A DNA stretch of 64,000 bases, from NCBI RefSeq assembly GCF_000787775.1, contig NZ_BBPM01000028.1, positions 1-64,000 on the forward strand, in the 5' to 3' direction. A program made the position numbers and the translations under genes. This DNA is from Streptacidiphilus carbonis. Lineage in GTDB: Bacteria > Actinomycetota > Actinomycetes > Streptomycetales > Streptomycetaceae. Position 1 is the first letter of the stretch; each line of letters opens with the position of its first letter. Of this stretch, positions 26,337 to 34,947 are shown one piece after another. Under the pieces are notes generated by a model. The model had not been told where the DNA came from, did no database searches, and saw only the letters and a program-made list of their open reading frames with translations.

Positions 26337-26939
26337 CTAGGTCCTGGGGCGCTCGTTCCAGGCGGCCATGGCGTGCTTGTCGTGTTCGACGCCGAGCCGG
26401 CTGATGGTCCCGGTGGCGAGCATGAAGAGGGAGCCGGAGGCGGCCGGCAGCCCGAGGTAGCGGGCCGTCAGCACCCGCAGGAAGTGGGCGTGCGCGACCA
26501 GGGCGACGTCCCCGCCGTCGGCGGCGCGGAGCTCCTTGTCGACGACGGCGAGCACCCGGTCGGCGCGGGCGCCGATCTCCTCGGGGGTCTCGCCCACGTG
26601 GCCGTCCGGGCCGGGGACGACCCCGTCCGTCCAGAGGTCCCAGTCGGGGCGGGTCCGGTGGATCTCGGCGGTGGTGATCCCCTCGTAGCCGCCGTAGTCC
26701 CACTCGTGCATGTCCTCGACGATCCGGGCGTTCTCCAGCCCGGCCAGCCCGGCCGTGGTCCGCGCCCGCAGCATCGGGCTGCACAGGGTCACCGCGACGG
26801 GGTGCTCGGCCAGCATCCCCGCCAGCGCCCGGGCCTGCCGCTCGCCGTTGGCGGTCAGCGGACGGTCGGTGTAGCTGGTGTGCCGCCCGGCCTCGCTCCA
26901 GTCGGTCGCGCCGTGCCGGACCAGGATCACATCGCCCAT
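26337..26939 (-). CDS. Histidine phosphatase family protein
   Basis: A 200-aa phosphoglycerate-mutase-like phosphatase. It shows ILVRHGATDWSEAGRHTSYTDRPLT with the catalytic RHG, CSPMLRARTT, EWDYGGYEGIT and the second catalytic His in VALVAHAHFLRVL. Such enzymes remove phosphate from small molecules; the HTSYTD segment is common in actinomycete members annotated as acid phosphatases. ATG at 26939 gives the usual MGD-ILVRHG start; ATG at 26948 is possible. It is probably cotranscribed with the FUSC gene. Confidence 0.92.
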   Translation of the reverse strand: MGDVILVRHGATDWSEAGRHTSYTDRPLTANGERQARALAGMLAEHPVAVTLCSPMLRARTTAGLAGLENARIVEDMHEWDYGGYEGITTAEIHRTRPDWDLWTDGVVPGPDGHVGETPEEIGARADRVLAVVDKELRAADGGDVALVAHAHFLRVLTARYLGLPAASGSLFMLATGTISRLGVEHDKHAMAAWNERPRT

Positions 26940-27084
26940 GCCGCTCATCACTCCCACGTCCCCGCGTCGCCCGATGCCTCACATCCTGCTCGATCTTCGC
27001 ACGGGCCGGGACACAGGCAGGGGCGGGGGAGCCGGGGCGCCGCCGCGTCGGCGGTCACCCTGCGGCGGCGGCCGACGCGTGGGT

Positions 27085-27119
27085 TTGCCTCAGAGGCAAG
27101 ATGTTTGCCTGTGCAGGGC
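27085..27119. promoter_or_regulatory. Paired operator upstream of the XRE-cupin gene
   Basis: TTGCCTCAGAGGCAA (27085-27099) is a perfect 15-bp palindrome. A second, looser copy, TTTGCCTGTGCAGGGCA, follows directly (from 27104). They lie 22-56 nt before the GTG start of the regulator, as expected for self-control. Confidence 0.68.
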
Positions 27120-27140
27120 ACGCAGTGTGAGGCTGGTGCC

Positions 27141-27728
27141 GTGGACATCAACGGCGAGGTGCTCGGGCTCGGGGCCCGGTTGCGGGAACGGCGGCTGCGC
27201 AGTCGGCTGACGCTGGAGGCGGCGGCTGCCCGGACGGGGTTGTCACCGGCCCACCTGTCCCGGCTGGAGACCTCGAAGCGCCAGCCCTCGCTGCCGGTGC
27301 TGCTCGGGCTCTCCCGAGCATACGGGGTCCCCGTCGAGGTCCTGCTCGGGGAGGAGGGCGAGGGGCCGTCGGTGGTGAGGGCGCCGGTGCTCCGGGCCGC
27401 GGAGGGCGAGTCGACGTCGGCCGGGGGCTGGACCTACCGCCCGGCCGGGGTGCCCGGGCGGGCGATGCAGGCGCTCCGGGTGCACATCCCGGTGCGGGTG
27501 CAGGACGCGGTGGTGCGGGTCCACCCGGGCGAGGAGTGGCTGTACGTCCTGGAGGGCCGGCTGGTGCTCACCCTCGACCGCGAGCAGCACCTGCTCGACC
27601 CCGGGGACTCGGCGCACTTCGACTCCATGCGACCGCACCGGCTGGTCGCGGAGAGGGAACCGGGGGTCGAGCTGCTCTTCCTCCACACCCTGTTGCAGAC
27701 GCCCACCGCCGACCTGTGCGTCCACTGA
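27141..27728 (+). CDS. XRE-family regulator with C-terminal cupin domain
   Basis: A 195-aa regulator. The helix-turn-helix (LRERRLRSRLTLEAAAARTGLSPAHLSRLETSKRQPSLPVLL, in two parts) occupies about residues 8-65. The cupin barrel, about 110-185, has VRVHPGEEWLYVLEGRLVLTLDREQHLLDPGDSAHFDS. Proteins of this build sense small molecules and usually repress neighbouring transport or catabolic genes. GTG at 27141 was chosen because it opens the HTH domain after GTGAGG. A 35-nt spacer leads to a small membrane protein gene that is probably cotranscribed. Confidence 0.9.
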   Translation: MDINGEVLGLGARLRERRLRSRLTLEAAAARTGLSPAHLSRLETSKRQPSLPVLLGLSRAYGVPVEVLLGEEGEGPSVVRAPVLRAAEGESTSAGGWTYRPAGVPGRAMQALRVHIPVRVQDAVVRVHPGEEWLYVLEGRLVLTLDREQHLLDPGDSAHFDSMRPHRLVAEREPGVELLFLHTLLQTPTADLCVH

Positions 27729-27762
27729 ACCGGTCGGATCGAACCGAAGGGATTCCGTCACC

Positions 27763-27909
27763 ATGGCCAGTACGCAGTACCCCGTCGAGGACGGTGGCGC
27801 CCGGACCGGGCGCCGGGTCGGCATCCGCGTCTTCATCTACGTCATCGGCCTGCATGTGTTCGCGGGCTTCGTGATGCTGCTCTGCTACCTGGGCCAGCGC
27901 GGTCACTGA
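27763..27909 (+). CDS. Small membrane protein (DUF6126-like)
   Basis: A 48-aa protein with a charged N-terminus (about 22 residues with GARTGRRVG), one membrane helix (IRVFIYVIGLHVFAGFVMLL) and a short Gln/Arg/Gly end. ATG at 27763 follows CCGAAGGGATTCCGTCACC. It stands 34 nt after the XRE-cupin gene. As I recall, DUF6126 proteins have this size and shape and sit beside XRE-cupin regulators in Streptomyces. Function unknown; it might be a small transporter partner or membrane signal protein. Confidence 0.78.
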   Translation: MASTQYPVEDGGARTGRRVGIRVFIYVIGLHVFAGFVMLLCYLGQRGH

Positions 27910-27916
27910 GGACGGT

Positions 27917-28879
27917 TCAGGTCAGGACGACCGGGTTGGTGAGGGCCGCCATATGGCCGTTCGGGTGTCGTACTTCGACCCGGACGAAGCCCGATTCCCG
28001 GGCCGTGGTGTGCCATTGGGCGGCGCCGGCGCCGTGAGCAGGAAGCTCCGGTGCACGGTGGACCCCTCCGTGGTCGGTGTGGAAGCTGACGGTCGCCCAT
28101 GGGACGCCGCGTATGTCCGCCCGTACATTCACCGGTTCGCCGAGGCTGTTGAGGCGCTCGCCGATCCCCGCGCCGTGTCCGGCGGCGGTCGCGGTCAGCG
28201 ACAACCCCACCGCGGCCGATTCGGCGATCCAGCTCCGGCCCGCACGGATGCCGGCCAGGATCGCCCGGGTGCTCAACTCCTCGGCCAGGACGACGGTGTG
28301 CGGGAGGGAGAGCTGGCCCGCCAGATGGGTGTCGCTGTTGCCCATGGCCGGCCGCCAGCTCCCGTCGCGGAGGTCGGCGGCGGTGAGGGCGGCGGCCCAC
28401 TCGGCCAGGGCCCTCTCGTTGTCGGCGTTCCACGGCCGGTCCGACGCCCACTGGCCGTTCCACACCTCGACCACGTCGAACCCCTGGAGCGGATAGGCGA
28501 AGTCGCCGGTGGGGTAGGGCGCGTGCGGGTGCGCCGCCACGCACAGCCCGCCGACCCCGTGCACCCGGTCCACCTGCTCGTCGACCAGGTGGTCCTGGAC
28601 GCCGTAGTCCCAGTCGACCGACTGCCCGGGCCCGATGCCGAGGGCGAGCCAGTGGCCGGTCTGCGTGGTCGCCTCCTGACCGAGGATCACCAGCAGGTCC
28701 GGGCCTGCGTGAGCGGCCCAGGCACCGTGCCCCTCGGCCGTGTTGTGCTCCGTGGTCGCGATGAAGTCGAGCCCCGCCGCGCGGGCGGCCGCCGCCAGCT
28801 GCTGCGGGGTGAGCTCGCCGGCGGTGGAGAGCACCGAATGGACATGGCAGTCCCCGCGGTACCAGCTGCTCCTGGGCAT
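27917..28879 (-). CDS. PHP-domain metallohydrolase (CehA/McbA-like)
   Basis: A 320-aa protein of the polymerase-and-histidinol-phosphatase fold. The metal-binding residues can be followed: GDCHVHSVLSTAGEL, TTEHNTAEGH, AHPHAPYPTGDF and MGNSDTHL. These enzymes hydrolyse phosphoesters or carbamates using two or three metal ions. A C-terminal beta-domain (VRADIRGVPWATVSFHTDHGG) resembles the CehA/McbA type. GGAGGTGCGGA before ATG 28879 is a strong ribosome site. It is 80 nt downstream of the permease gene and could be in the same transcript, but no functional link is evident. Confidence 0.9.
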   Translation of the reverse strand: MPRSSWYRGDCHVHSVLSTAGELTPQQLAAAARAAGLDFIATTEHNTAEGHGAWAAHAGPDLLVILGQEATTQTGHWLALGIGPGQSVDWDYGVQDHLVDEQVDRVHGVGGLCVAAHPHAPYPTGDFAYPLQGFDVVEVWNGQWASDRPWNADNERALAEWAAALTAADLRDGSWRPAMGNSDTHLAGQLSLPHTVVLAEELSTRAILAGIRAGRSWIAESAAVGLSLTATAAGHGAGIGERLNSLGEPVNVRADIRGVPWATVSFHTDHGGVHRAPELPAHGAGAAQWHTTARESGFVRVEVRHPNGHMAALTNPVVLT

Positions 28880-28958
28880 TCCGCACCTCCGTGTCGGTCC
28901 TGTCGGCCGAACGCCGGAGGTGCGTGCCGCGTTCCCCCGGGCGGGTGCTGACGTTCCG

Positions 28959-30152
28959 TCAGTGCTGGTGGTGCTCCATGGCCGCGTGGTCGTGCCCGGT
29001 GTGGTCGGAGTCGGGGGAGCCGCCCATCATGCTGAGCATCCGGCGGCCGCCGGTGCGGGCGAAGCGGTAGAGCAGGAGTGCGGCCAGGAGCAGGAAGGCG
29101 ATGTTGAGCCAGGTGGTGTAGTTCCAGCTGACGCCGTCCATCGGGATCTTCGCCCGGGCCTGGTCGGGGATCAGGCCCAGGCCGCCGAAGGCGAACTCGA
29201 TCGCGTAGCCGGCGACGACCATGGCGGCGTAGAAGGTCGCGGCCAGGAAGGCGGTCATCCGCCAGCCGTAGTACTTCCTGTAGATGTTCAGGATCGGGAG
29301 GATTAGCAGGTCGGCGAAGATGAAGGAGACCACGCCGCCGAAGCTGATGCCGCCCTTCCAGAGCACCACCGCCAAGGGGACGTTGCCGATGGAGCAGACG
29401 AAGGAGAAGACCGCGACCAGCGGGCCGACGAGCGGGCCCCAGAGCTTCGCGGCAAGGGGGTGGCCGTCGAAGAAGAAGGTGCGCCAGAAGCTGTCGGGGA
29501 CCCAGGCGGCGATGGCGCCGGCGATGAGCAGGCCGACGACCAGGTCACGCAGGATCGCCGCCCACTCCATGACGAAGACGTGCGCCACCGAGGTCCAGCC
29601 CTCGCGGGAGAACAGGCGCTTGGCGAAGGAGCCCTCGCTCTGGACGGACATGTCCATCGCGGCGTGGCCCTCCATCGAGCCGGCCCGGCCGTGGTCGGCT
29701 TGTTCGCGGGCCTCCCGGAGCAGCTTGTCGCGCAGGAAGAGGCGGAACAGGACGGCCAGGACCACGATCATGATGGGGCCGCCGACGAACTCGGCCGCGG
29801 TGAACTGCCACCCCATCAGCAGGGCCAGGATCACGCCCAACTCCACCACCAGGTTGGTCGAGGCGATCTCGAAGGCCATGGCCGCGGTGAAGTCCGCGCC
29901 CTTGCGGAACAGTGAACGGGCCAGCGCCACGGCGGCGTAGGAGCAGGAGGACGAGGCGGCGCCGAGCAGCGAGGCCAGGGCCAGGGTGCGGGGGCGGTCG
30001 TCGCCGAGCAGGCGGACCACGGTGGACTTGCGGACCACCGACTGGACCACGGCCGAGAGGGTGAAACCCAGGATCAGGGCCCAGGTGATCTCCCAGGTCA
30101 TGGCTCCGGTGATGGAGAGTGCATGGGTGAGGGCGTGCCAGAGGTCGTTCAT
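28959..30152 (-). CDS. ArsP-type permease with His-rich C-terminus
   Basis: A 397-aa membrane protein with about eight to ten helices and the two-fold family signature: GAASSSCSYAAVALARSLFRKGA early and FVCSIGNVPLAVVLWKGGIS later, each with Cys/Ser in a helix. These are typical of the SO_0444/ArsP_1 (DUF318) permeases, some of which export organoarsenicals or metals. The end is DHTGHDHAAMEHHQH, a likely metal-binding tail. A CsoR-like palindrome lies 58-74 nt before the start codon. A role in export of copper, another soft metal or arsenical is inferred from family, tail and operator. Cation specificity cannot be read. Confidence 0.88.
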   Translation of the reverse strand: MNDLWHALTHALSITGAMTWEITWALILGFTLSAVVQSVVRKSTVVRLLGDDRPRTLALASLLGAASSSCSYAAVALARSLFRKGADFTAAMAFEIASTNLVVELGVILALLMGWQFTAAEFVGGPIMIVVLAVLFRLFLRDKLLREAREQADHGRAGSMEGHAAMDMSVQSEGSFAKRLFSREGWTSVAHVFVMEWAAILRDLVVGLLIAGAIAAWVPDSFWRTFFFDGHPLAAKLWGPLVGPLVAVFSFVCSIGNVPLAVVLWKGGISFGGVVSFIFADLLILPILNIYRKYYGWRMTAFLAATFYAAMVVAGYAIEFAFGGLGLIPDQARAKIPMDGVSWNYTTWLNIAFLLLAALLLYRFARTGGRRMLSMMGGSPDSDHTGHDHAAMEHHQH

Positions 30153-30207
30153 CTCGCGCCGTCCGGGGGTGTGTGGCGGTCTGGGTGGTCGTGCTCCCGA
30201 GCAACGA

Positions 30208-31524
30208 CTATACCCCCCAGGGGTATTCCACGGTGCTGTTGTGACGCGCCCGCTCGGCGGCCCAGGCGGTGAGATGGGCCTCCAGACTGGTCTCCGGATC
30301 GGAGCGGACCAGGGTGCGGTCGCCGCTGCTCACGGCCGCGAGGAAGGCGTCGACTAGGCGGTCGTCGCCGTCGCCGTGGCCGCCGAGGTCGGTTCCGGCG
30401 GCCATCCCGAAGTCGTGGACGGTGCTGGTGCCGGTGCGGAAGTCGGTGACGGTCGCGGTCATCCCGTCGCCGTCCAGTTGGCCGTGGCTGCCGAAGATCC
30501 TGGTGCGGCGCGGCCCCATCGCGGTGAACGCCGTCATGGTGAAGGAGGCGGTCGTGCCGCCCTCGTACTCCAGGTTGACGACCTGGTGGTCGACCACGTC
30601 GTTGTCGCAGGTGTAGACGCAGCGCCCGTACGGACTGTCGCGGAGCGCGTCCAGCACGCCGGCCGGGGTGCGTTCGGCGGTGACCACCGACAGCGGCCAG
30701 TGCAGGCGGCCGCCGCTCCCGCCGTCCGCGCGGCCCCCGCCGCTCCCGCCGTCGTCGGCCAGGCTCTCGGCCAGGACCCGCAGGTAGAGCCGGGGGGCCG
30801 AGTACGGGCAGTCGGGTTCGACCGGGCAGTCCAGGCAGTGGTCGGCGGCGCCGGCGGGGCGGTTCTCCGGGCGGAAGTGCTGGAGGCCGCCGAACGAGGA
30901 GACCTTGCGGACCGGACGTCCGACGATGTACGAGAGCCAGTCCAGGTCGTGGCCGGACTTGGCCAGCAGCATCGGGACGGCCCGGGCCTCGCGGCGCCAG
31001 TTGCCGCGGACGAACGAGTGCGCCTGGTGCCACCAGCCGACCGGCTCCAGGTGCTGGACGGCGATCACGTCGCCCAGCAGGCCGTCGTCGACGAGGGCCT
31101 TCACCCCGGCGGTGTACGAGGTGTAGCGCAGCACATGGCAGACCGCGAGGATCACCCCGGACCGCCGCACCGCCTCGACGATCCGGCGGGCATCCGGCTC
31201 ATTGGTCGCCATCGGCTTCTCCAGCAGGATGTGCAGACCGGCGGAGGCGAAGGCCAGGGCGGGCTCGACGTGGTCGGCGTCCTGGGTGGCGATGACGACG
31301 GCGTCTGCCGGGACGCCCGCTGCGGCCAGGTCGCGCCAGTCGGCGAAGGCGGTCGCTTCCGGGTGCTCGCGGGCGGCGTCGGCGGCGCGGCGCGGGTCGG
31401 GGTCCGCGAAGCCGGTGACCACGGCGCGGCCGGTGGCCGTTGCATAGCGGGCGTAGCCGCTGCCGCGCGAGCCCGCCCCGACGATCAACAGGCGGACGGG
31501 CGAGCACTCCTGAGCTGGTGTCAT
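30208..31524 (-). CDS. Gfo/Idh/MocA family oxidoreductase
   Basis: A 438-aa NAD(P)-dependent sugar-type dehydrogenase. The N-terminal Rossmann part has LLIVGAGSRGSGYARYA, with the family EKPMATNEPDA (about residues 93-103), and the C-terminal domain has LAKSGHDLDWLSYIVG. A Cys cluster, CLDCPVEPDCPYSA, is typical of one branch and could hold a metal or FeS site. It should oxidise a sugar or cyclitol hydroxyl; substrate unknown. ATG at 31524 is used. Its last codons also spell a CsoR-like operator for the next gene. The ABC exporter gene upstream ends 73 nt before its start. Confidence 0.9.
   Translation of the reverse strand: MTPAQECSPVRLLIVGAGSRGSGYARYATATGRAVVTGFADPDPRRAADAAREHPEATAFADWRDLAAAGVPADAVVIATQDADHVEPALAFASAGLHILLEKPMATNEPDARRIVEAVRRSGVILAVCHVLRYTSYTAGVKALVDDGLLGDVIAVQHLEPVGWWHQAHSFVRGNWRREARAVPMLLAKSGHDLDWLSYIVGRPVRKVSSFGGLQHFRPENRPAGAADHCLDCPVEPDCPYSAPRLYLRVLAESLADDGGSGGGRADGGSGGRLHWPLSVVTAERTPAGVLDALRDSPYGRCVYTCDNDVVDHQVVNLEYEGGTTASFTMTAFTAMGPRRTRIFGSHGQLDGDGMTATVTDFRTGTSTVHDFGMAAGTDLGGHGDGDDRLVDAFLAAVSSGDRTLVRSDPETSLEAHLTAWAAERARHNSTVEYPWGV
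30210..30226. promoter_or_regulatory. CsoR/RcnR-family-like operator for the permease gene
   Basis: ATACCCCCCAGGGGTAT has perfect ATACCCC/GGGGTAT arms around three bases, the pattern of CsoR-family copper-sensor boxes (TACCCC-GGGGTA). It is 58 nt upstream of the permease start and lies within the last codons of the Gfo/Idh gene. No csoR gene is in the window. Confidence 0.75.
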
Positions 31525-31596
31525 GCTCCGGAGTATCGCGCCGTCGCGCCGCGGTGGGCAGGGGGCGCGCGGTCCGTCCGCCACGGTCCCGACGGG

Positions 31597-33432
31597 TCAG
31601 GCCGCCGGCTCCAGGGTCCCGTCGCGGGAGACCAGGGCCGCGTAGTGGCCGCCCAGGGCGAGGAGCTCGTCGTGGGTGCCGTGTTCGGCGATCCGGCCGT
31701 GGTCCAGGACCACGATCTGGTCGGCGTCGCGGACCGTGGACAGCCGGTGCGCGATGGTGATGGTGGTGCGGCCGGCCGAGAGGGTGTCCAGGGCCTGCTG
31801 CACCGCCTGCTCGGTCTGGGTGTCCAGCGCGCTGGTGGCCTCGTCCAGGACCAGCACCGGCGGGTCGCGCAGGATGGTGCGGGCGATGGCCAGCCGCTGC
31901 TTCTCGCCGCCGGAGAAGCGGTAGCCGCGTTCGCCGACCATGGTGGCGTAGCCGTCCGGGAGGGCGGCGATGTGGTCGTGGATCTGCGCGGCGCGGGCTG
32001 CCTCGTAGAGCTCCTCGTCGGTGGCGTCGGGCTTGGCGAAGCGCAGGTTGTCGGCGACCGAGGCGTGGAAGAGGTACGTCTCCTGGGAGACCACGCCGAC
32101 GGTGTCGGCCAGCGACTCGAAGCTGAGCTCGCGCACGTCGGTGCCGTCGATCAGCACCCGGCCCGAGGTCACGTCGTAGAGGCGGGGGACCAGATAGCTG
32201 AGCGTGGTCTTGCCGGAGCCGGTCTCGCCGACGACGGCCAGGCTGCTGCCGGCCGGGACGGTGAGGTCGATGTCGGCGAGGGTGGGGCGGGCGCCGGCGG
32301 CGGGGTCGTAGCTGAAGCCGACGTGCTCGAAGCGGACCGAGCCGGTGCGTGCGCCGGAGCCGGGAGCCGGTGCCAGGGTGACCGGGTCCGGGCGCTCGGT
32401 GATGTCGGGGACCAGGTCCAGGTACTCGAAGATGCGCTGGAACAGGGCCAGTGAGACCTGCACCGACACGCCGACCTGGAGCAGCTGCACGGTGGGCCGG
32501 AACAGGCTCTGCTGCAGCGAGGTGAAGGCGACCAGGGTGCCGATGGAGACGGCGGTGGTGTGGCCGTTGCCGCCGGTCAGGCCGGCCGCCCAGTAGATCA
32601 CCGCGGGCATCGCCGCCATCACGATCTGGATGGTGGACTGCCGCCAGCGGCCCGCCATGTCGGCACGGACCTCCAGGTCGGCCAGGGCGTCGGACTCGCG
32701 GGCGAACTCGTCGCTGAGGCCGCGGGAACGGCCCATGGTGCGGCCGAGCAGGACGCCGCTGACGGACAGCGACTCCTGCATGATCGAGGAGATCGCGGCG
32801 AGCTGCTTCTGCCGCTCGGTGGCGATCTTGCGGCGCTCGTTGCCGACCCGGCGGCTGATCCAGACGAACAGCGGGAGCAGCAGCAGCGAGACGATGGTAA
32901 GCCTCCAGTCCAGCGCGACCATGGCGACCACGGTGGCGACCACCGTGGTGAGGCTGGAGACCAGGGCGGTTGCGGTGCTGGTGACGGTGGACTGCATGCC
33001 GCCGATGTCGTTGGCGATCCGGGACTGCACCTCGCCGGTGCGGGTCCGGGTGAAGAAGGCCAGCGGCATCCGCTGCAGATGGGCGTAGACGCTGGTGCGC
33101 AGGTCGTGCATGACCCGCTGGCCGACGCTGGTGCTGAGGTAGGTCTGCAGCACGTTGAAGACCGAGTTGGCGACCGCGACCGCGATCATGCCGAGGGCCA
33201 GCAGGCTCAGCAGGCCGGTGCGGCCCTGCGGGATGGCGGTGTCGAGGACGGCGCGCAGCAGGAACGGCGAGGCCACCGACACCAGCGAGGAGAGGCCGAC
33301 GAACAGGCCGACGGCCATCAGTTTGCCCCGGTAGGGGCGGAACAGGCGCAGGATGCGGCGCAGCTGCGCGGGCGCTTGGGGGGCGCCCGGCTTGCGGGCG
33401 GGTGGAGTCCAGTCAGGTCCTGGGGTGCGCAT
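31597..33432 (-). CDS. ABC transporter, fused membrane and ATPase (exporter half-transporter)
   Basis: A 611-aa type I ABC exporter chain. Six membrane helices in the first 330 residues are followed by an ATPase with Walker A VGETGSGKTT, Q-loop SQETYLF, signature FSGGEKQRLAIAR and Walker B VLVLDEATSALD, then IAHRLSTV. The signature starts with F in place of L. It works as a dimer of identical or paired half-transporters; exporters of this type move lipids, peptides or drugs. It is divergent from lacI at 33590, with 157 nt between. No partner gene is next to it, so a homodimer is likely. Confidence 0.93.
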   Translation of the reverse strand: MRTPGPDWTPPARKPGAPQAPAQLRRILRLFRPYRGKLMAVGLFVGLSSLVSVASPFLLRAVLDTAIPQGRTGLLSLLALGMIAVAVANSVFNVLQTYLSTSVGQRVMHDLRTSVYAHLQRMPLAFFTRTRTGEVQSRIANDIGGMQSTVTSTATALVSSLTTVVATVVAMVALDWRLTIVSLLLLPLFVWISRRVGNERRKIATERQKQLAAISSIMQESLSVSGVLLGRTMGRSRGLSDEFARESDALADLEVRADMAGRWRQSTIQIVMAAMPAVIYWAAGLTGGNGHTTAVSIGTLVAFTSLQQSLFRPTVQLLQVGVSVQVSLALFQRIFEYLDLVPDITERPDPVTLAPAPGSGARTGSVRFEHVGFSYDPAAGARPTLADIDLTVPAGSSLAVVGETGSGKTTLSYLVPRLYDVTSGRVLIDGTDVRELSFESLADTVGVVSQETYLFHASVADNLRFAKPDATDEELYEAARAAQIHDHIAALPDGYATMVGERGYRFSGGEKQRLAIARTILRDPPVLVLDEATSALDTQTEQAVQQALDTLSAGRTTITIAHRLSTVRDADQIVVLDHGRIAEHGTHDELLALGGHYAALVSRDGTLEPAA

Positions 33433-33555
33433 GGGCGGCTCCGGGGGATCGGGGGACGGGCTTGCTTCCTCCCGTCCAACGGAGCATAGCTCATCGTTAT
33501 TCCGGCTAATAGTGAGTAAGGCTCAGTGCTGCGGGGAGGGCTTGGTCAAAGGGGT

Positions 33556-33569
33556 GGAGAGCGCTCTCC
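33556..33569. promoter_or_regulatory. LacI-family operator 1 (lacI promoter)
   Basis: GGAGAGCGCTCTCC is a perfect 14-bp palindrome 21 nt before the lacI start. TATAAA (33578-33583) is a likely -10, so the operator covers the -35 position. It matches the CebR-like class of actinomycete LacI operators. Confidence 0.85.
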
Positions 33570-33589
33570 GGTTCTGTTATAAACGGCGC

Positions 33590-34642
33590 ATGGACGAGCT
33601 CCACAGCGCCGCCGCCGGAACCGCTCCGACCTTGGAGGACGTGGCCAGGGTCGCCGGGGTGTCCCGGGCCACGGTCTCCAGGGTGGTGAATCGCACCCGC
33701 AATGTCGACCCCGCGATCCAGGAGACGGTGCGCCGGGCCGTCGCCGCGGTGGGGTACGTCCCCAACGGCGCCGCCCGCTCGCTGATCACCCGCCGCAGTG
33801 GGTCGGTGGCGCTGGTGGCCTCCGGCGCCGGGGAGGGGCAGGAGGAGGAGTTCCGCACCCGGTTCTTCACCGACCCCTTCTTCAGCCGGGTGGTCAACGG
33901 CGTGATGGGCTTCCTGCGCCCGCGCGGGATGCACCCCGTGCTGATGCTGGCCGAGTCCGAGGAGGCCAGGGACGAGGTCGTCGCCTATCTGCGGCAGCGC
34001 AGCGCGGACGGGGCGCTGGTGGTGTCCACCCACGCCGACGACCCGCTGCCGGAGCTGCTGGTGGCGGCCGGGCTGCCCGCGGTGCTGTTCGCCCGGCCGG
34101 CCCGGCCGGTGCGGATCGGCTTCGTCGACCTCGCGCACCAGGAGGGCGCGCGGCTGGCCGCGGACCGGCTGGTCGGGCAGGGCTGCCGGCGGGTGGCGGT
34201 GATCTCCGGACCGCTGGACATCCGCGCCGCGCGGGAGCGCCAGGACGGCTTCCTGGAGGCGATGGCCCGGCACGGCGAGCCGCTGGTGCCCACCGCGGAG
34301 GGGAACTTCACCCAGGCCAGCGGGGAGGCCGCGATGCAGCGGCTGCTGCTGGAACGGCCGGACCTGGACGGGGTGTTCGCCGCCAACGACCTGATGGCGC
34401 GGGGGGCGCTGCACATCCTGCGCGAGCACGGTCGGCGGGTGCCGGCGGACGTCAAGGTGGTCGGATTCGACGACAGCAGCGCGGCGGTCGACAGCCGTCC
34501 GGCCCTGACCACGGTGCGGCAGCCGGTGGAGGAGATGGCGGCGGAGATGGCGCGGCTGCTGCTGGACCGGATCGAAGGGCGGGTGGAGGGGCCGAGATCG
34601 GCGGTGTTCGACCCGGTGCTGGTGGTCCGGCAGTCGGGCTGA
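33590..34642 (+). CDS. LacI-family transcriptional regulator
   Basis: A 350-aa repressor. The N-terminal HTH reads TLEDVARVAGVSRATVSRVVN with hinge YVPNGAARSLITRRSG, followed by a periplasmic-binding-protein-like domain (DGVFAANDLMARGALHIL, VKVVGFDDSSAA). Members of this family answer to oligosaccharides or sugars. ATG at 33590 is fixed by the HTH. Its own promoter and the next gene, a secreted glycoside hydrolase, share GAGAGCGCTCTC operators, which suggests a small regulon of lacI plus beta-glucan degradation. The inducer is probably a beta-glucan oligosaccharide, by analogy with CebR. Confidence 0.93.
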   Translation: MDELHSAAAGTAPTLEDVARVAGVSRATVSRVVNRTRNVDPAIQETVRRAVAAVGYVPNGAARSLITRRSGSVALVASGAGEGQEEEFRTRFFTDPFFSRVVNGVMGFLRPRGMHPVLMLAESEEARDEVVAYLRQRSADGALVVSTHADDPLPELLVAAGLPAVLFARPARPVRIGFVDLAHQEGARLAADRLVGQGCRRVAVISGPLDIRAARERQDGFLEAMARHGEPLVPTAEGNFTQASGEAAMQRLLLERPDLDGVFAANDLMARGALHILREHGRRVPADVKVVGFDDSSAAVDSRPALTTVRQPVEEMAAEMARLLLDRIEGRVEGPRSAVFDPVLVVRQSG

Positions 34643-34655
34643 GCGGTCTTCCGCC

Positions 34656-34681
34656 CCGGGCGGGGAGGCACCCCCGCCCGG
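34656..34681 (+). terminator. Terminator hairpin after lacI
   Basis: CCGGGCGGGG (34656-34665) pairs perfectly with CCCCGCCCGG (34672-34681) around a 6-nt loop, 14 nt after the lacI stop. No U-tract, as is common in this genome. Confidence 0.75.
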
Positions 34682-34694
34682 AACGTGCTCCCGG

Positions 34695-34718
34695 GGAACG
34701 GAGAGCGCTCTCCGTTCC
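34695..34718. promoter_or_regulatory. LacI-family operator 2, 24-bp palindrome
   Basis: Half-site GGAACGGAGAGC followed by its exact complement gives a perfect 24-bp palindrome with the same GAGAGCGCTCTC core as operator 1. It lies far upstream (about 240 nt) of the glycosidase start and could serve DNA looping or act on a distal promoter. Confidence 0.8.
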
Positions 34719-34879
34719 GGTTCAGGGTCCGCGTCCGGGCCTGCGGAGTCAAGGGACGCGACACCGTCAGGCTGCCCTGAATGTCCATCAATGATGGCAG
34801 TTATGGCTGCCGTTGAGTACCGGAACCGCGTCTTCTGACAAAACTCTTGACGACCGTGAAACAACAGCGCCACCATCGG

Positions 34880-34907
34880 GAGAGCGCTCTCTGGGTGAGC
34901 GCTCTCC
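34880..34907. promoter_or_regulatory. LacI-family operators 3 and 4, tandem pair before the glycosidase gene
   Basis: GAGAGCGCTCTC (34880-34891, perfect) and GTGAGCGCTCTCC (34895-34907, core GAGCGCTC) are 15 bp apart centre to centre, about one and a half helical turns. They end 40 nt before the ATG of the secreted glycoside hydrolase. The rest of 34719-34879 shows no gene. Confidence 0.82.
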
Positions 34908-34947
34908 AACTCAGGCCCACCCCCTGCCACCTCTGTCAGGAGTCCCC

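Noticed and set aside
26302-26982. N-terminal extension of the FUSC gene giving a phosphatase-FUSC fusion
   Set aside because: The extension is an Arg-rich out-of-frame reading of the histidine phosphatase gene, which is intact in its own frame.
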